Assembly: GCA_016716605.1 (NCBI GenBank) | Contig: JADJWA010000001.1 | Coordinates: forward strand, 1,054,001-1,118,000 | Length of the DNA: 64,000 nucleotides | Direction of reading: 5' to 3' | Source: Flavobacteriales bacterium | Lineage (GTDB): Bacteria; Bacteroidota; Bacteroidia; Flavobacteriales_F; PHOS-HE28 | Shown here: one piece after another, positions 8,024 through 17,129 of the stretch | How the letters are laid out: each line of letters begins with the position of its first letter | How positions within the stretch are numbered: position 1 is the first letter of the stretch | The notes under the pieces: model-generated | What the model was told of the DNA's origin: nothing | Databases searched by the model: none | Seen by the model: only the letters and a program-made list of their open reading frames with translations | Translations under genes and position numbers: made by a program

Positions 8024-11000
8024 CTACGGCAACTGTTCCGTGCGGGTGTTGGTGGGTACGCCGCCACCGATGTTCACCAGGATGGGATCGCGGTCGTTGC
8101 TCGCGCCGGTATAGCGCACAACGCCATCGAGGTTCACGTCCTCCGGATAGTAGCCCGTGGCGCTCGCGGTGGGCACCGATCCGCCGATGCGCACCAGGAT
8201 GGGGTCACGGTCGTTGTTCGTGTTGGTGTAGCGCAGCACGCCATCGCCGCTCACATCGCCTGCCCAGAGCATGCTGATGCCACCGACCAAGGTGCGGGCA
8301 TCGGTGCCAAAAGTGGAGGTGGCGGGGTTCGAGAGGTCCACGCTTACGACCCCGGTGCCGTATTGCTGCGCCACGTTGGTCATCACGGCCAAGTGGTTGC
8401 GGTGCCAAGTGGCCACTTTGTATTGTCCGCGGGGCGCATCGGCGAACCAGAGCGGCTCTTCGCCGTTCGGTGCAACCACTTTCCCGTTGGCCAGCACCAC
8501 CGCCGCCATCTCGTCAACCACGTTCACATGATTGGCCCCTTCGCGCAACTGTACCATTACCCAATCCACGGGCGCATTGCTGCCTGTGCGGTCGAATAGT
8601 GCCTGGCTCATGGTGGCGCCCATGCCATAAGGGTCGCTCATGGGCAATAGTCCTGATGTCTTCAGGTTGGTGCGCATCGCGGTACCGGTCCAGGCGCCCT
8701 CGAGCACCAGGTTCAGCGCGAGCTCGCTGTCGCCATCGTTGTAGTCGTACACGCCATCCAAGTCGCGGTCAACGCCATGGCGGATGGCGGTGCTAGGGTG
8801 GACAAGCGTCCAAGTGAGCGGATTGCCATCGACTTGAGCCGAAGCGATGAGTGCATCGTGCGTCACCGGCGGCGCGCCATTCTCATCAGGCTGATAGGTG
8901 CCCGGATTGCCGCCTAAGTAATAGAAGCCGCGCAGCTCGCCTCCCCAGATTCCCTTCACCACCATGCCGTATTCTGCGGGGCGGTCGTTCGCGAGGTTGC
9001 GCAGGAAAGAGATCTGCGTGGTGGTGCCAATGCCAGTCCCATTGATGGTATGGCGCATGCCCACGCCGGCTTGCACATCATTCACCTGCGTCGTTGAGAG
9101 CGGGAAGCTGAAGCAGGCACTGCAATTCGAATTGAAGATCCCGCCGGACCAGCTGAGGATCTCGGGTTCATAATCGCCGAAGTAGCCATGCTGGGCCCCG
9201 TTCGTGCCGACCCCGCTCGTGTTCATCCAGGTCTCCATCACGCCCTCGCTCATCAAGCCGAAGCCCGAAGCGCATTCCGTGGTGTTGTAGTAGAACCCCA
9301 GCTTCCGGTAACTGCTGCGAAGGTCGGAGGCCATGTTCTTGTTCGGGGTGAAATCGACATGCGACCCGGCACCAGTGCCCGCCACGTTGCCGTTGCCCGC
9401 CAGCTCGCCCCGGCCAGTCTGCGCGTTGTGGCAATGCGCGCAGTTCGCGTTCACGGCCACGAACAGGTTCACCGCCGGCGGTATGGATTGCATGGAGGTG
9501 CCGGCTCCCCGAACGCCAATGCTGTTCATGCGGCCCACGCTGCTGTCGGTGGGGCGCAGCACGCGGTAGGGGTTCGGCACGTACCAGGTCGCAGCCAGGA
9601 AATCGCTGAACTGCTGCATGCTCACCACATCCATCGGCGCGGCCAGGCCCTGCAAATGCTCGAACGCGCCAGCGAAATCAGCGAAGCTGGCCTTGTCGCC
9701 GCGCCAGTGAAGGTTGCCGCGGCCGCGGCCAATGATGTCGATGAGGAATTGCGTGGTCTTCACTCCTTTCAGCGGATGGAAGCTCTTACCGCTGACCACG
9801 TCGATGCTACCTGAGGGATCGCCGAGATCCCAGGCCAGGCGGTCCCAGCGGCCATCTACGTGACAGCTGCCGCAGCTGATATGGCCATGGCCGCTGCCCA
9901 CGTGCGTGTCATACAGGAATTTGCGACCGGTCTTGATCACCTGCGGGGTGGGGTCGAAGAAGGAGGCGCGGGCGGTCTCCTTGTTCGTGGCCAGGTCGAT
10001 GGTGCTCACGCTGCCTCCGAACTTGTTGAGCACGAAGGCGCGGCCGCTGCTCTCGTGGAGCACGATGCCCGTGGGGCCTTCGCCCACGGTGATCGGGTCA
10101 GGGCTGATGCGCGCGCCGGTGGCGTTGATCATGATCACGTTGTTGCTGCCCATGCCCGTGATGTAGGCCGTGGTTCCATCTGCCTTCCAGACGATCGCCC
10201 GGGGATCACCGATGCTCTGCTTGCGCACAGCGGGCGGCGAGGTGTGCGTGCTGTAATTGATGTGCGGGTTCAGGTCGGTGCGCGTAACGGAGCCGGCGCC
10301 CAGGAACCGCGAAACATTCACCGAGAGGAAATTCCCGCGCAGGTTGGGCTCGAAGCGCTTCTCGTTGGTGGCATCGGTGCCCACCACGAACACCTCGCCG
10401 GTGCCCGGTCGCACGCCCATGGCCATGAGGATGTTGCCGAGCGCCTGCTTGTACGTGGTGCTGGCAGTGCTCGGGCTGTTCGCGTTGATGATCGCGATGT
10501 CGCGGTCGGGCATGTCCCAGCCGGTCATGCGGGCTTTGCCGGCCGCAGAGCCGGAAACCATGTTCGTCCAGTTGCCGCCATTGTCATCCATCCACTGGCC
10601 GGCTGCATTTTTCCGCACGATGATGGTCTTGCTCTCCGGCGTGGGGGGCAGCGCGGCATTCAGTGCAGGCGTGAAGCCGGTGCCATTGTTCGGCACGATG
10701 CCCGCTGCGGCATCCACTGCGCCGCCGTACGGCCCCGCAGGGTTGGTCACATCATTCGGGATCATGGTGCAGCCGCCCTGCGGAGAGCAGACACCCCGCT
10801 TGGGTGTGCCGTTGCCGAAAGTGCCATGCTGGAAGTTGAAGAAACTGTTCCCATTGAGTGCCGTGGTGGCGTTGCCGCTCTCAAAGAATGCGCAGTAAAC
10901 CGTGCTGCCATCGGGGCTGACCGCAAGCGAGCGCGGCTGCTCCCCCTTGAGGAGCACCTCAACCGGGGCCGCCGCCAGGTTTGCCGGATCGAAGACCTGA

Positions 11001-11488
11001 ACGCTCTCCCGTTCGGCACAGCTCACGAAAGCGCGCTGCGGGCTGCCTGCGAAGACCACATCCGAAGGTTCGTTCTGGGTGGTCACGCTGCGGATGGTGG
11101 CCTTCAGCGTGAGGTCCACGATGCTGACCTCGTCGCTCACGGTGCACACCACCCATGCCTCATTGTTGGTGCGGGCTCGAACCGTTACAGGGTCAAGGCC
11201 TACCGGGATGCTGGCGGCGTGCGTCAATCCGGCGGCGGTGACATCATACACCTCCAGGGTGTTGTTGCCGGTGTTCACCGCGAGCAGCTTCGTTCCGTCG
11301 GGGGTGAGCGCCAGCGGGCTCACGTGGGCCGACTCGAAATTGGTGAAGCTGTTCGCCGGAACGCCGTTGCCGATGGCCTTGGCGGAGCCGGTCTCTTTGG
11401 TCTCCTCCTCAAAGGCGCTCAAGCCGGCCACCAGGCCGAGTCCGAGCAGAGCGATAATCGACTTGCGGTTGGCGGAGAAGAAGCGCAT
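8024..11488 (-). CDS. Large beta-propeller protein with two haem c sites and dockerin-like C-terminal repeats
   Basis: The 1,154-residue product starts at ATG 11488 with a basic N-terminus and a hydrophobic export segment (SIIALLGLGLVAGLSAF). Residues ~45-510 show YVTN-type beta-propeller blades (LALTPDGTKLLAVNTGNNTLEVYD and similar). Two haem-attachment motifs follow, CGSCH near residue 536 and CAHCH near 685, in a context typical of the di-haem cytochrome c peroxidase/MauG-like fold. The end carries two acidic repeats, DVSGDGVLRYTN...NDRDPILVRIGG and DVNLDGVVRYTG...NDRDPILVNIGG, resembling Ca-binding dockerin loops. It is probably a periplasmic or surface redox protein. No standard T9SS motif is obvious; the repeats may play that role. 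An extended frame up to 11569 lacks a signal. Confidence 0.82.
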   Translation of the reverse strand: MRFFSANRKSIIALLGLGLVAGLSAFEEETKETGSAKAIGNGVPANSFTNFESAHVSPLALTPDGTKLLAVNTGNNTLEVYDVTAAGLTHAASIPVGLDPVTVRARTNNEAWVVCTVSDEVSIVDLTLKATIRSVTTQNEPSDVVFAGSPQRAFVSCAERESVQVFDPANLAAAPVEVLLKGEQPRSLAVSPDGSTVYCAFFESGNATTALNGNSFFNFQHGTFGNGTPKRGVCSPQGGCTMIPNDVTNPAGPYGGAVDAAAGIVPNNGTGFTPALNAALPPTPESKTIIVRKNAAGQWMDDNGGNWTNMVSGSAAGKARMTGWDMPDRDIAIINANSPSTASTTYKQALGNILMAMGVRPGTGEVFVVGTDATNEKRFEPNLRGNFLSVNVSRFLGAGSVTRTDLNPHINYSTHTSPPAVRKQSIGDPRAIVWKADGTTAYITGMGSNNVIMINATGARISPDPITVGEGPTGIVLHESSGRAFVLNKFGGSVSTIDLATNKETARASFFDPTPQVIKTGRKFLYDTHVGSGHGHISCGSCHVDGRWDRLAWDLGDPSGSIDVVSGKSFHPLKGVKTTQFLIDIIGRGRGNLHWRGDKASFADFAGAFEHLQGLAAPMDVVSMQQFSDFLAATWYVPNPYRVLRPTDSSVGRMNSIGVRGAGTSMQSIPPAVNLFVAVNANCAHCHNAQTGRGELAGNGNVAGTGAGSHVDFTPNKNMASDLRSSYRKLGFYYNTTECASGFGLMSEGVMETWMNTSGVGTNGAQHGYFGDYEPEILSWSGGIFNSNCSACFSFPLSTTQVNDVQAGVGMRHTINGTGIGTTTQISFLRNLANDRPAEYGMVVKGIWGGELRGFYYLGGNPGTYQPDENGAPPVTHDALIASAQVDGNPLTWTLVHPSTAIRHGVDRDLDGVYDYNDGDSELALNLVLEGAWTGTAMRTNLKTSGLLPMSDPYGMGATMSQALFDRTGSNAPVDWVMVQLREGANHVNVVDEMAAVVLANGKVVAPNGEEPLWFADAPRGQYKVATWHRNHLAVMTNVAQQYGTGVVSVDLSNPATSTFGTDARTLVGGISMLWAGDVSGDGVLRYTNTNNDRDPILVRIGGSVPTASATGYYPEDVNLDGVVRYTGASNDRDPILVNIGGGVPTNTRTEQLP

Positions 11489-11581
11489 GGCGAGCTGGTT
11501 TTGTGGGTGTAGGCGGCACACCCCGGCATCAAGATCGGCCAAGCTAGTAAACTTGCGAATCGGAAGCAAACGCTTCGGGCC

Positions 11582-11596
11582 GCCTGCCTTGCAGGC
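11582..11596 (-). terminator. Short hairpin after the aldehyde dehydrogenase gene
   Basis: A 6-bp inverted repeat (GCCTGC / GCAGGC, 3-nt loop) directly abuts the stop codon of the 11597-13045 gene. There is no T-run, so terminator function is tentative. Confidence 0.3.
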
Positions 11597-13045
11597 TCAG
11601 AACACCAGCAATCGCGGCTCACTCATCTCCTCCATCGCGTACTTCACGCCTTCGCGACCCAGCCCGCTGTCCTTGATGCCGCCATAGGGCATGCTGTCGA
11701 TGCGGAAGCCCGGGACATTGCCAATGATCACTCCGCCAACCTCCAGCTCGTCGTGCGCCTGCTTCATATGGGCCACCGAGTCGGTGAAGACGCCGGCTTG
11801 CAGTCCGTAGGTGGAGTCATTCACGGCAGCAATGGCCGCACTGAAGTCGGCGACCTCCTCGATCACCGCCACTGGCCCGAAGACCTCCGCGCAGCTCACC
11901 TTCATCGCATTGCTCGTGCTCGTGAGCAGGGTCGGCGCGTATACGTTGTGCGAAGCATCGAAGGCCTTGCCCCCGGCGAGCAATTGTGCGCCGCTCTTCA
12001 CCGCTTCATCCACCCAGCTTCCAATCCGCTCGAAGTGCCCCTTGTCGATGATGGGGCCCACCGTCACGCTGGCATCGCCAGGGTCGCCAGCCTTCAGTGC
12101 AGCGTATTCCTTCACCACCAGTTCGCGGAACTTGTCAAACACGCTCTTCACGACATAGATGCGCTGCGTGCTGATGCAGGTCTGTCCGGCATACACGTTC
12201 GCGCCCATGGCCACGGTCTTAGCTGCGGCGGCGAGGTCAACGCCATGGTCGATGATCACCGATGCGTTGCCCCCGAGCTCCAGAGCGACCTTCTTCTTGC
12301 CGCAGATGCTCTTCAGGTGCCAACCCGCCTTGTCGCTTCCGGTGAAGCTGAGCATGGCCACGCGTTCGTCCTTCACCAGTTTCTCCGCTACCGGCACGCC
12401 GCACATGAGCACGTAGAATGCGCCTGATGGCCAGCCGATCTCCTCCATGAACTTGCCCAGCACGAGCGAGCACAGAGGAGCTTGCGGCGAAGGCTTGAGC
12501 ACCACCGGACAACCCACGGCCATGGCGGGCGCCACCTTATGCAGCACCAGGTTCAGCGGGAAGTTGAAGGGCGTGATCGCGGCGATGACACCGATCGGGT
12601 AGCGCTTGGTGAAGGCCGTCTTGCCTGCGCCCGCGCCGAAGTCCATGGGCGTCACCTCGCCACAGAAGCGCAATGCCTCAGCAGCGGCCGTGCGCACCGT
12701 AGTGATGCTCCGAGCAACTTCGATGCGAGCCGCACCGATGGGCTTGCCCGCCTCTTTCACCATCAACTGCGCGATCTCCTCTTCGTGCTTCGCGATCAAC
12801 GCAGCCAGCGCTTCGAGCTTCGCGCTGCGCTCACCGGCGCTCATCCTCTTCAGCGCTTCACGACTCGCGTACGCAGCGGCGATCGCCTCTTCCATCTGCG
12901 CCTCCGTGGCATTCGGCAGCTTGGCCAACGCGGTGCCGTGGTACTTGTCAACGACGGTGTTGAAGGTGCCATCGCCCTCGAAAGAACGATGGCCGTTAAT
13001 CAGGTTCGCCGGTGTGTAAAGGGAGTCGGTGGCAACGCTTGGCAT
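11597..13045 (-). CDS. NAD(P)-dependent aldehyde dehydrogenase
   Basis: This 482-residue protein is a full-length ALDH superfamily enzyme that oxidises an aldehyde to a carboxylate with NAD(P)+. The catalytic residues are visible: Asn161 in PFNFP, Glu256 in LELGGN, and the nucleophile Cys290 in AGQTCIS. FTGSDKAG is the cofactor-loop region and the C-terminal GLGREG segment is also standard. The substrate is not readable; the closest look is to the broad succinate-semialdehyde/lactaldehyde/phosphonate-type branch. It lies 18 nt downstream of the C45 gene, so it may be the third gene of that unit, but a strong -7 box (TACCTTTG) fills the gap, so it can also be transcribed alone with almost no leader. 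Confidence 0.9.
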   Translation of the reverse strand: MPSVATDSLYTPANLINGHRSFEGDGTFNTVVDKYHGTALAKLPNATEAQMEEAIAAAYASREALKRMSAGERSAKLEALAALIAKHEEEIAQLMVKEAGKPIGAARIEVARSITTVRTAAAEALRFCGEVTPMDFGAGAGKTAFTKRYPIGVIAAITPFNFPLNLVLHKVAPAMAVGCPVVLKPSPQAPLCSLVLGKFMEEIGWPSGAFYVLMCGVPVAEKLVKDERVAMLSFTGSDKAGWHLKSICGKKKVALELGGNASVIIDHGVDLAAAAKTVAMGANVYAGQTCISTQRIYVVKSVFDKFRELVVKEYAALKAGDPGDASVTVGPIIDKGHFERIGSWVDEAVKSGAQLLAGGKAFDASHNVYAPTLLTSTSNAMKVSCAEVFGPVAVIEEVADFSAAIAAVNDSTYGLQAGVFTDSVAHMKQAHDELEVGGVIIGNVPGFRIDSMPYGGIKDSGLGREGVKYAMEEMSEPRLLVF

Positions 13046-13049
13046 GCGC

Positions 13050-13057
13050 CAAAGGTA
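13050..13057 (-). promoter_or_regulatory. Bacteroidota -7 box, TACCTTTG
   Basis: An exact match to TAnnTTTG on the minus strand, only 4 nt before the aldehyde dehydrogenase ATG, in the 18-nt gap after the C45 gene. Transcription from it would start at or near the AUG. Confidence 0.6.
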
Positions 13058-13063
13058 CCGGCT

Positions 13064-14056
13064 TCACTTCGCCAAGTACCTGCCCACCGGCTTCAGCAGC
13101 ACCACCTGGACCTCCTGCTCCTCGAACTTCTTGAAGCTCGCTTCCACCTGCTTCTCTGGCCATATGATCTGCACACGGCCCTTATCCAGGTCGTAAGCGG
13201 CGGTGTAGAGCGTGCCGAAGCCGCGCAGGTATTGTTGGCTGTACAGGGGCGGTTTCAGGAATTGCTTGATGAGCGCCGCCCGCGTGAGTTTGGGTTGCGC
13301 GATGCTGTGCTCCAGATGATGCTTGCGCTCGATGGTGTGGGTGAACGCGGCGTACTCGTCCCACTCCACTTGATGCTGGTGGTTGCAGGCCACGGCCTGG
13401 TAGATCACCTGCGCCGGACGATCATGGTTCATGTACACGGTGGCGTACTTGCCGCTCTTGTCCACAACGGTGACGTTGTAGCCCATGTGCACGGGTATGC
13501 GCTTGAGCGCTTCGCAGGCTTCATCGGTGGTGCTGCACGTTTCCAGCACATAGCGGATCACCAGCGGGATGCCGAAGCCCGCGCCCCACACCTTCCTTCC
13601 GCCGAAGGCGAGCGAGAGCGCAAGGCCGTCCGCGTTCATGCCATCGAGCAGTCCCCACGCGCTATCTTGGATTCCGATCACCGGCTTCACGTATTCGGTG
13701 TAGCGCAGTCGCCCATCGAAGTAGCGCGGGTCGAAGTCGTAGTTGCGGATGAGCGTGGGCGCGCCCTTGGTCCATGCCACCTGCGAACAACCGGCCATGT
13801 ACGGCGGTGGGCACCACATGCTCAGGAAGCGGCTGGCCACGTCGTCGTTCTTCGCCAGGCGGCAGAGCGTGTTGTACACCGGGATCAGCTCCGGCATGTG
13901 CAGCTCCAACACGCTGCGGCAGGTCACCAGGTCCGGGCGCTTCTCCAAGCCCTCGCTCTCGTACCAGATCTTGAACAGCGGCCACGCGCGATCGAAGAAG
14001 GTCTGCCAGCGATCGCTGGGCCAGGGTTCCTTGACGAGTTTGAGGTGGACGTACAT
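13064..14056 (-). CDS. C45-family Ntn-hydrolase / acyltransferase
   Basis: The 330-residue product resembles the acyl-CoA:6-aminopenicillanate acyltransferase (C45) family, which cleaves itself to expose an N-terminal cysteine and then acts as an amidase or acyl transferase. The expected cut is before Cys90 in MAGCSQVAW, followed ~15 residues later by the family's conserved RNYDFD. GLLDGMNADGLALSL and YNVTVVDKSG are further family-like strands. No signal peptide is seen, so it is probably cytoplasmic. It sits 12 nt downstream of an ATP-grasp ligase, so the pair may make and cleave, or make and transfer, an amide bond. The substrate is unknown. The long (~89-residue) propeptide is typical of the bacterial relatives. 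Confidence 0.82.
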   Translation of the reverse strand: MYVHLKLVKEPWPSDRWQTFFDRAWPLFKIWYESEGLEKRPDLVTCRSVLELHMPELIPVYNTLCRLAKNDDVASRFLSMWCPPPYMAGCSQVAWTKGAPTLIRNYDFDPRYFDGRLRYTEYVKPVIGIQDSAWGLLDGMNADGLALSLAFGGRKVWGAGFGIPLVIRYVLETCSTTDEACEALKRIPVHMGYNVTVVDKSGKYATVYMNHDRPAQVIYQAVACNHQHQVEWDEYAAFTHTIERKHHLEHSIAQPKLTRAALIKQFLKPPLYSQQYLRGFGTLYTAAYDLDKGRVQIIWPEKQVEASFKKFEEQEVQVVLLKPVGRYLAK

Positions 14057-14068
14057 GCGCGTTCAGCC

Positions 14069-15703
14069 TCACATCATCTTGAACCCCCCGATCTCCAGCA
14101 AGTGCTCATGCCCGTTGGTGCCGTGCGCACCCGGCGCCACGCTCTTGAACTGCGTCCGGATCGCCGCTAGCCACTTCTTGCTTCGCTCGGTGAGCTGGAA
14201 GTCGTCGGTCATCATGCGGCCTCGCATCACCAGGATGCCCATGTCGGCGCCCTCGTAGAACCAATCGCCGGGGCGCGTGATGCGAAGGAAGAAGGCCTCG
14301 TTGTCCTTCTCCACGTAGCGGCGGTGCGTGTCCATGCGCCAGAAGTAGATGCTGCCATCCTCGCGCATGCGCCAGATGCCGCTGCGCGGTGCCTCGGTCA
14401 CGCGCTGCACATCGTCGGTGGTGTACTTGATCACCATCTGGCCCCAGGTGTCGATGTTCTCCGGCTTGGCCCAGCGGCGGTTCAGCGTGTTCACGTTCAG
14501 TTCGTAGGGCACGTCCATCCATTCCAGCGTGTGGAAGAGATGCAGCGGCGCATCACTCAGCGCGAAGACCGCATGGTTGGTGATGGAGCTCGCACCGGTG
14601 ACGCGCGGGTTCAATTCACCGAGATAGATCTCGCCGTTGTCCTGATCGATGAGGAAGTCGAGTTCGAAGTAGCCCTTGTAGCCTTCCTTCAGCAACTGAT
14701 CACCGAATTTGCGCGAGTAACGGCGTGCCTTGGCGCGGATCTCCGGCGTGAAGGTGTCGCTGAAGATCTCGTTGCCGCACCAGCCGCCTTTGTAGGGCGT
14801 GAGTTCCTTGAAGCCCACGAGCTCGGTCATCAGCGGCGCCACGATGGTGCCGTGCCGCGTGACGCACGCTTCCATGGCCGCGCCGCGACAGTTGATGCGC
14901 TTCATGATCTTGCACTCCTTCTCCGCTTCGATCTCCTTCGCGTACTTATCGTAGTCCGCCTGGGTCTTGATGAAAAAGGTGGTGTGGCCGCTGTCGCCGT
15001 AAGGCGTTTGCACGACGAGGTCGATTCCGAGCTTGCCTTTCTGCGCTACCGCCAGCAGGTGCTCATAGTGCTTCACCGGACTGAGCACGTAAGGCACGCA
15101 GGGCACGCCGGCCTTCTCGGCCACGCGGTTGGTGTTCACCTTGTTGTCCAGCCAGCTGCGCAGCTTGGCGGGCGGGAAGATCACCTCGAGCCCGGCCTTC
15201 TTCGCCAGCGCTTCCGTCTTCTCATCGAACATGAGGAAGAGCGCCTTGCCCGCGCTCTTGCTGCTCATCCGCCTGCTCTCGATGTAGTCGCGCACCTCGC
15301 TGTGGGTGAGCAGGTAGTTGTTGATGTCCTCGATGCTCTGGAACTCCTCATGAGGCTCCTCGGTGCGCGGGCTCATCAGGTTGGGATGCAGCCCATCGAA
15401 GCAATCGATGTAGGTGATGAACTTGAAGCCCTTGATCCATTCATCGGCGCCAAGCAGGTTGAAGTTGGTGGCGCTGATGAAGTAGATGGGCACCTCGTTG
15501 CGGTGGAAGAAGCGGCGGATGTCGCTGATGCCCTTGAGGAGGTTGGCGGGCGGTGCGGGCTTCGTTCTGCGCGCGCTTCCGCCTTGACGGGCTTTGGTCG
15601 TACGCTTGGTTGCTTCCTGGCCTGCGACCCAACCTGTGAATGATCGTTTGGTGACGGCTCCGGCCCTGGAGGCGGGCCTGGCCTTGGAACTCATCTTTGC
15701 CAT
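14069..15703 (-). CDS. ATP-grasp ligase
   Basis: The 544-residue product carries an ATP-grasp fold: the lid-like PYGDSGHTTFFIK (~235-246), the acidic strand YFELDFLID (~345-353) and the Mg-binding GELNPRVTGAS (362-372). Such enzymes activate a carboxylate as acyl-phosphate and join it to an amine or thiol. It is annotated in relatives as biotin-carboxylase-like, but no biotin carboxyl carrier is nearby. The first ~55 residues are Lys/Arg/Ala rich and probably disordered, with no signal peptide; no alternative ATG lies close downstream. A ~150-residue C-terminal extension follows the core. It is the first gene of a unit with the C45 hydrolase (12-nt gap). The product is unknown. Confidence 0.82.
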   Translation of the reverse strand: MAKMSSKARPASRAGAVTKRSFTGWVAGQEATKRTTKARQGGSARRTKPAPPANLLKGISDIRRFFHRNEVPIYFISATNFNLLGADEWIKGFKFITYIDCFDGLHPNLMSPRTEEPHEEFQSIEDINNYLLTHSEVRDYIESRRMSSKSAGKALFLMFDEKTEALAKKAGLEVIFPPAKLRSWLDNKVNTNRVAEKAGVPCVPYVLSPVKHYEHLLAVAQKGKLGIDLVVQTPYGDSGHTTFFIKTQADYDKYAKEIEAEKECKIMKRINCRGAAMEACVTRHGTIVAPLMTELVGFKELTPYKGGWCGNEIFSDTFTPEIRAKARRYSRKFGDQLLKEGYKGYFELDFLIDQDNGEIYLGELNPRVTGASSITNHAVFALSDAPLHLFHTLEWMDVPYELNVNTLNRRWAKPENIDTWGQMVIKYTTDDVQRVTEAPRSGIWRMREDGSIYFWRMDTHRRYVEKDNEAFFLRITRPGDWFYEGADMGILVMRGRMMTDDFQLTERSKKWLAAIRTQFKSVAPGAHGTNGHEHLLEIGGFKMM

Positions 15704-15811
15704 TCGTGTGCTTGGTTGCGCTCGTGGTCCGGGTAAAGGTGGGAGTTGCCGGGCAATTCTAATCTACCTATCAGCTTGGTGCGATCATGCGCTGCAGAAT
15801 GACAAGGGTGC

Positions 15812-16267
15812 TCACCCTAATCCCCTGGCCGCCGCGATCACCAGGGCATAACGCGCTGCCTTGCCGATGAGCATGAGAATCGTCGTGGGCAAAGGACTCG
15901 CCCGCCCCAACCCGAGTGCGATGGCGATCGGGTCGCCGATCACCGGCAGCCAGCAGAGCAGTGCCGCCCAGGCACCGTAGCGCACCGTTCGTTGCTGCCA
16001 CAGCACGGCTTTGGCGGGTTCAACGCGCAGCCACTGGGCGATGCGATCGAGGTCGCCCAAGCGCCCTAGCCCATAGCTGCTCATGCCCCCGAGCGTGTTG
16101 CCCGCGCTTGCCACGACCCACAAAATGATGCTGTTCCATGGTCCGGCCAGCATGGCCAGCAGCACCAACTCGGAGCTGAATGGGAGTACCGTTGCCGCTA
16201 GGAAGCTGGCCAAGAACAATCCCGCCAACCCCGCCGTTGCCCATTCCGGACCAAGCTCGAAGCCCAT
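15812..16267 (-). CDS. YqaA-family inner-membrane protein (DedA/SNARE-associated type)
   Basis: With ATG 16267 the protein is 151 residues with about four membrane segments (around 15-30, 38-60, 95-112 and 122-140). The features ETVLPFSSEL-like (here ATVLPFSSELVL), the glycines in GNTLGGMSSYGLGR and WLPVIGDP are typical of the YqaA branch of the DedA superfamily, which has been linked to lipid or small-molecule transport and membrane homeostasis. The start is supported by the -7 box TACCTTGC ending 5 nt upstream. It diverges from the outer-membrane protein gene at 16338, sharing a 70-nt intergenic region. Confidence 0.85.
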   Translation of the reverse strand: MGFELGPEWATAGLAGLFLASFLAATVLPFSSELVLLAMLAGPWNSIILWVVASAGNTLGGMSSYGLGRLGDLDRIAQWLRVEPAKAVLWQQRTVRYGAWAALLCWLPVIGDPIAIALGLGRASPLPTTILMLIGKAARYALVIAAARGLG

Positions 16268-16272
16268 GCGGC

Positions 16273-16280
16273 GCAAGGTA
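16273..16280 (-). promoter_or_regulatory. -7 box variant, TACCTTGC
   Basis: TACCTTGC on the minus strand, 5 nt before the ATG of the YqaA-like gene. The same octamer occurs 4 nt before the nuclease gene at 42732. Confidence 0.5.
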
Positions 16281-16337
16281 TCCGCGGGCCTTCGGCATAA
16301 CCTTTGGCCCGGCGACAGCACACCATCACCTCTCTAC

Positions 16338-17063
16338 ATGAGAACATTGCTCCCTACGCTGCTCGCGGTCCTGCTTGGATCGGCGCAACACTTGGCCGCG
16401 CAGCGCAACCAGCAGCGCTGGGGCGAACGGCCTGAATCTCGTTGGAATAATCGCCCCGCCACGATCGCCGGCGGCCTGGAGATCGGCATCCCCATCGGCG
16501 AATTCGATGCGGCATGGGGCAGGCAGATGGCCGGGCTAAGCGCCAACTTCACCGTGCCCATGCGGCGCCTGCCCTTCAGCTACGGCTTCGATTTCGGCTG
16601 GCAGCGCATGGGGGCGCGCTCACAGGAGGTAACCGTTGATGTAGAGGACCTCGGCCTCACCACCGGCGAGATGAAGGTGCGCAGCAGCATCTATGGCTAC
16701 CATGGCCTGTTACGCCTGCAGCCCTTGCAGGGCAAGGTGAGCCCATATGCGGAGTTCATGACCGGCATGCGGCATTTCGTGACGCAATCGGAGATCAAGG
16801 CGCGCGGGGTCGACGACCCCGTGAGCGAAGAGCGCCTGGCCAGCGAGTTCATCGGCAGCATCGGCTGGGCGGCGGGAATCAACTATGCGCCCACGCACAA
16901 CTTCTTCGTAGAGCTGCGGCTGGAGCGGCTCAACGGCGGCCGGGTCGGGTATGTGGACCCCCGCTCCATCGAGGTGGATCAGGCCGGCAACGTGGACTAC
17001 AGCACGTTGAGCAGCGGCACGCGCGTGGTGAACCTGACATTCGGGGTGGGGCTGCGATTCTGA
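16338..17063 (+). CDS. Putative outer-membrane beta-barrel protein
   Basis: The 241-residue product starts at ATG 16338 with signal peptide RTLLPTLLAVLLGSAQHLAAQ. The mature part alternates hydrophobic and polar residues in strand-like blocks and ends in VNLTFGVGLRF, with the terminal Phe usual for outer-membrane barrels. Segments such as GGLEIGIPIGEFDAAWG and GWAAGINYAPTHNFFVELR fit barrel strands. About eight strands could be accommodated. Ligand and role are unknown. An upstream extension of the frame to 16083 overlaps the antisense YqaA gene and has no signal, so it is rejected as the start. An imperfect -7-like box (AACCTTTG) lies at about 16299-16306. Confidence 0.75.
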   Translation: MRTLLPTLLAVLLGSAQHLAAQRNQQRWGERPESRWNNRPATIAGGLEIGIPIGEFDAAWGRQMAGLSANFTVPMRRLPFSYGFDFGWQRMGARSQEVTVDVEDLGLTTGEMKVRSSIYGYHGLLRLQPLQGKVSPYAEFMTGMRHFVTQSEIKARGVDDPVSEERLASEFIGSIGWAAGINYAPTHNFFVELRLERLNGGRVGYVDPRSIEVDQAGNVDYSTLSSGTRVVNLTFGVGLRF

Positions 17064-17129
17064 ATAAAGGCTCGCGATTAGACTGGGCGCAACTATGGCC
17101 CGATGATCCCCTCGGCAGACATGGTGCTG

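Noticed and set aside
9860..11512. 550-codon plus-strand frame opposite the propeller protein
   Set aside because: Antisense shadow without recognisable domains; the minus-strand gene shows propeller blades, haem motifs and a signal peptide.
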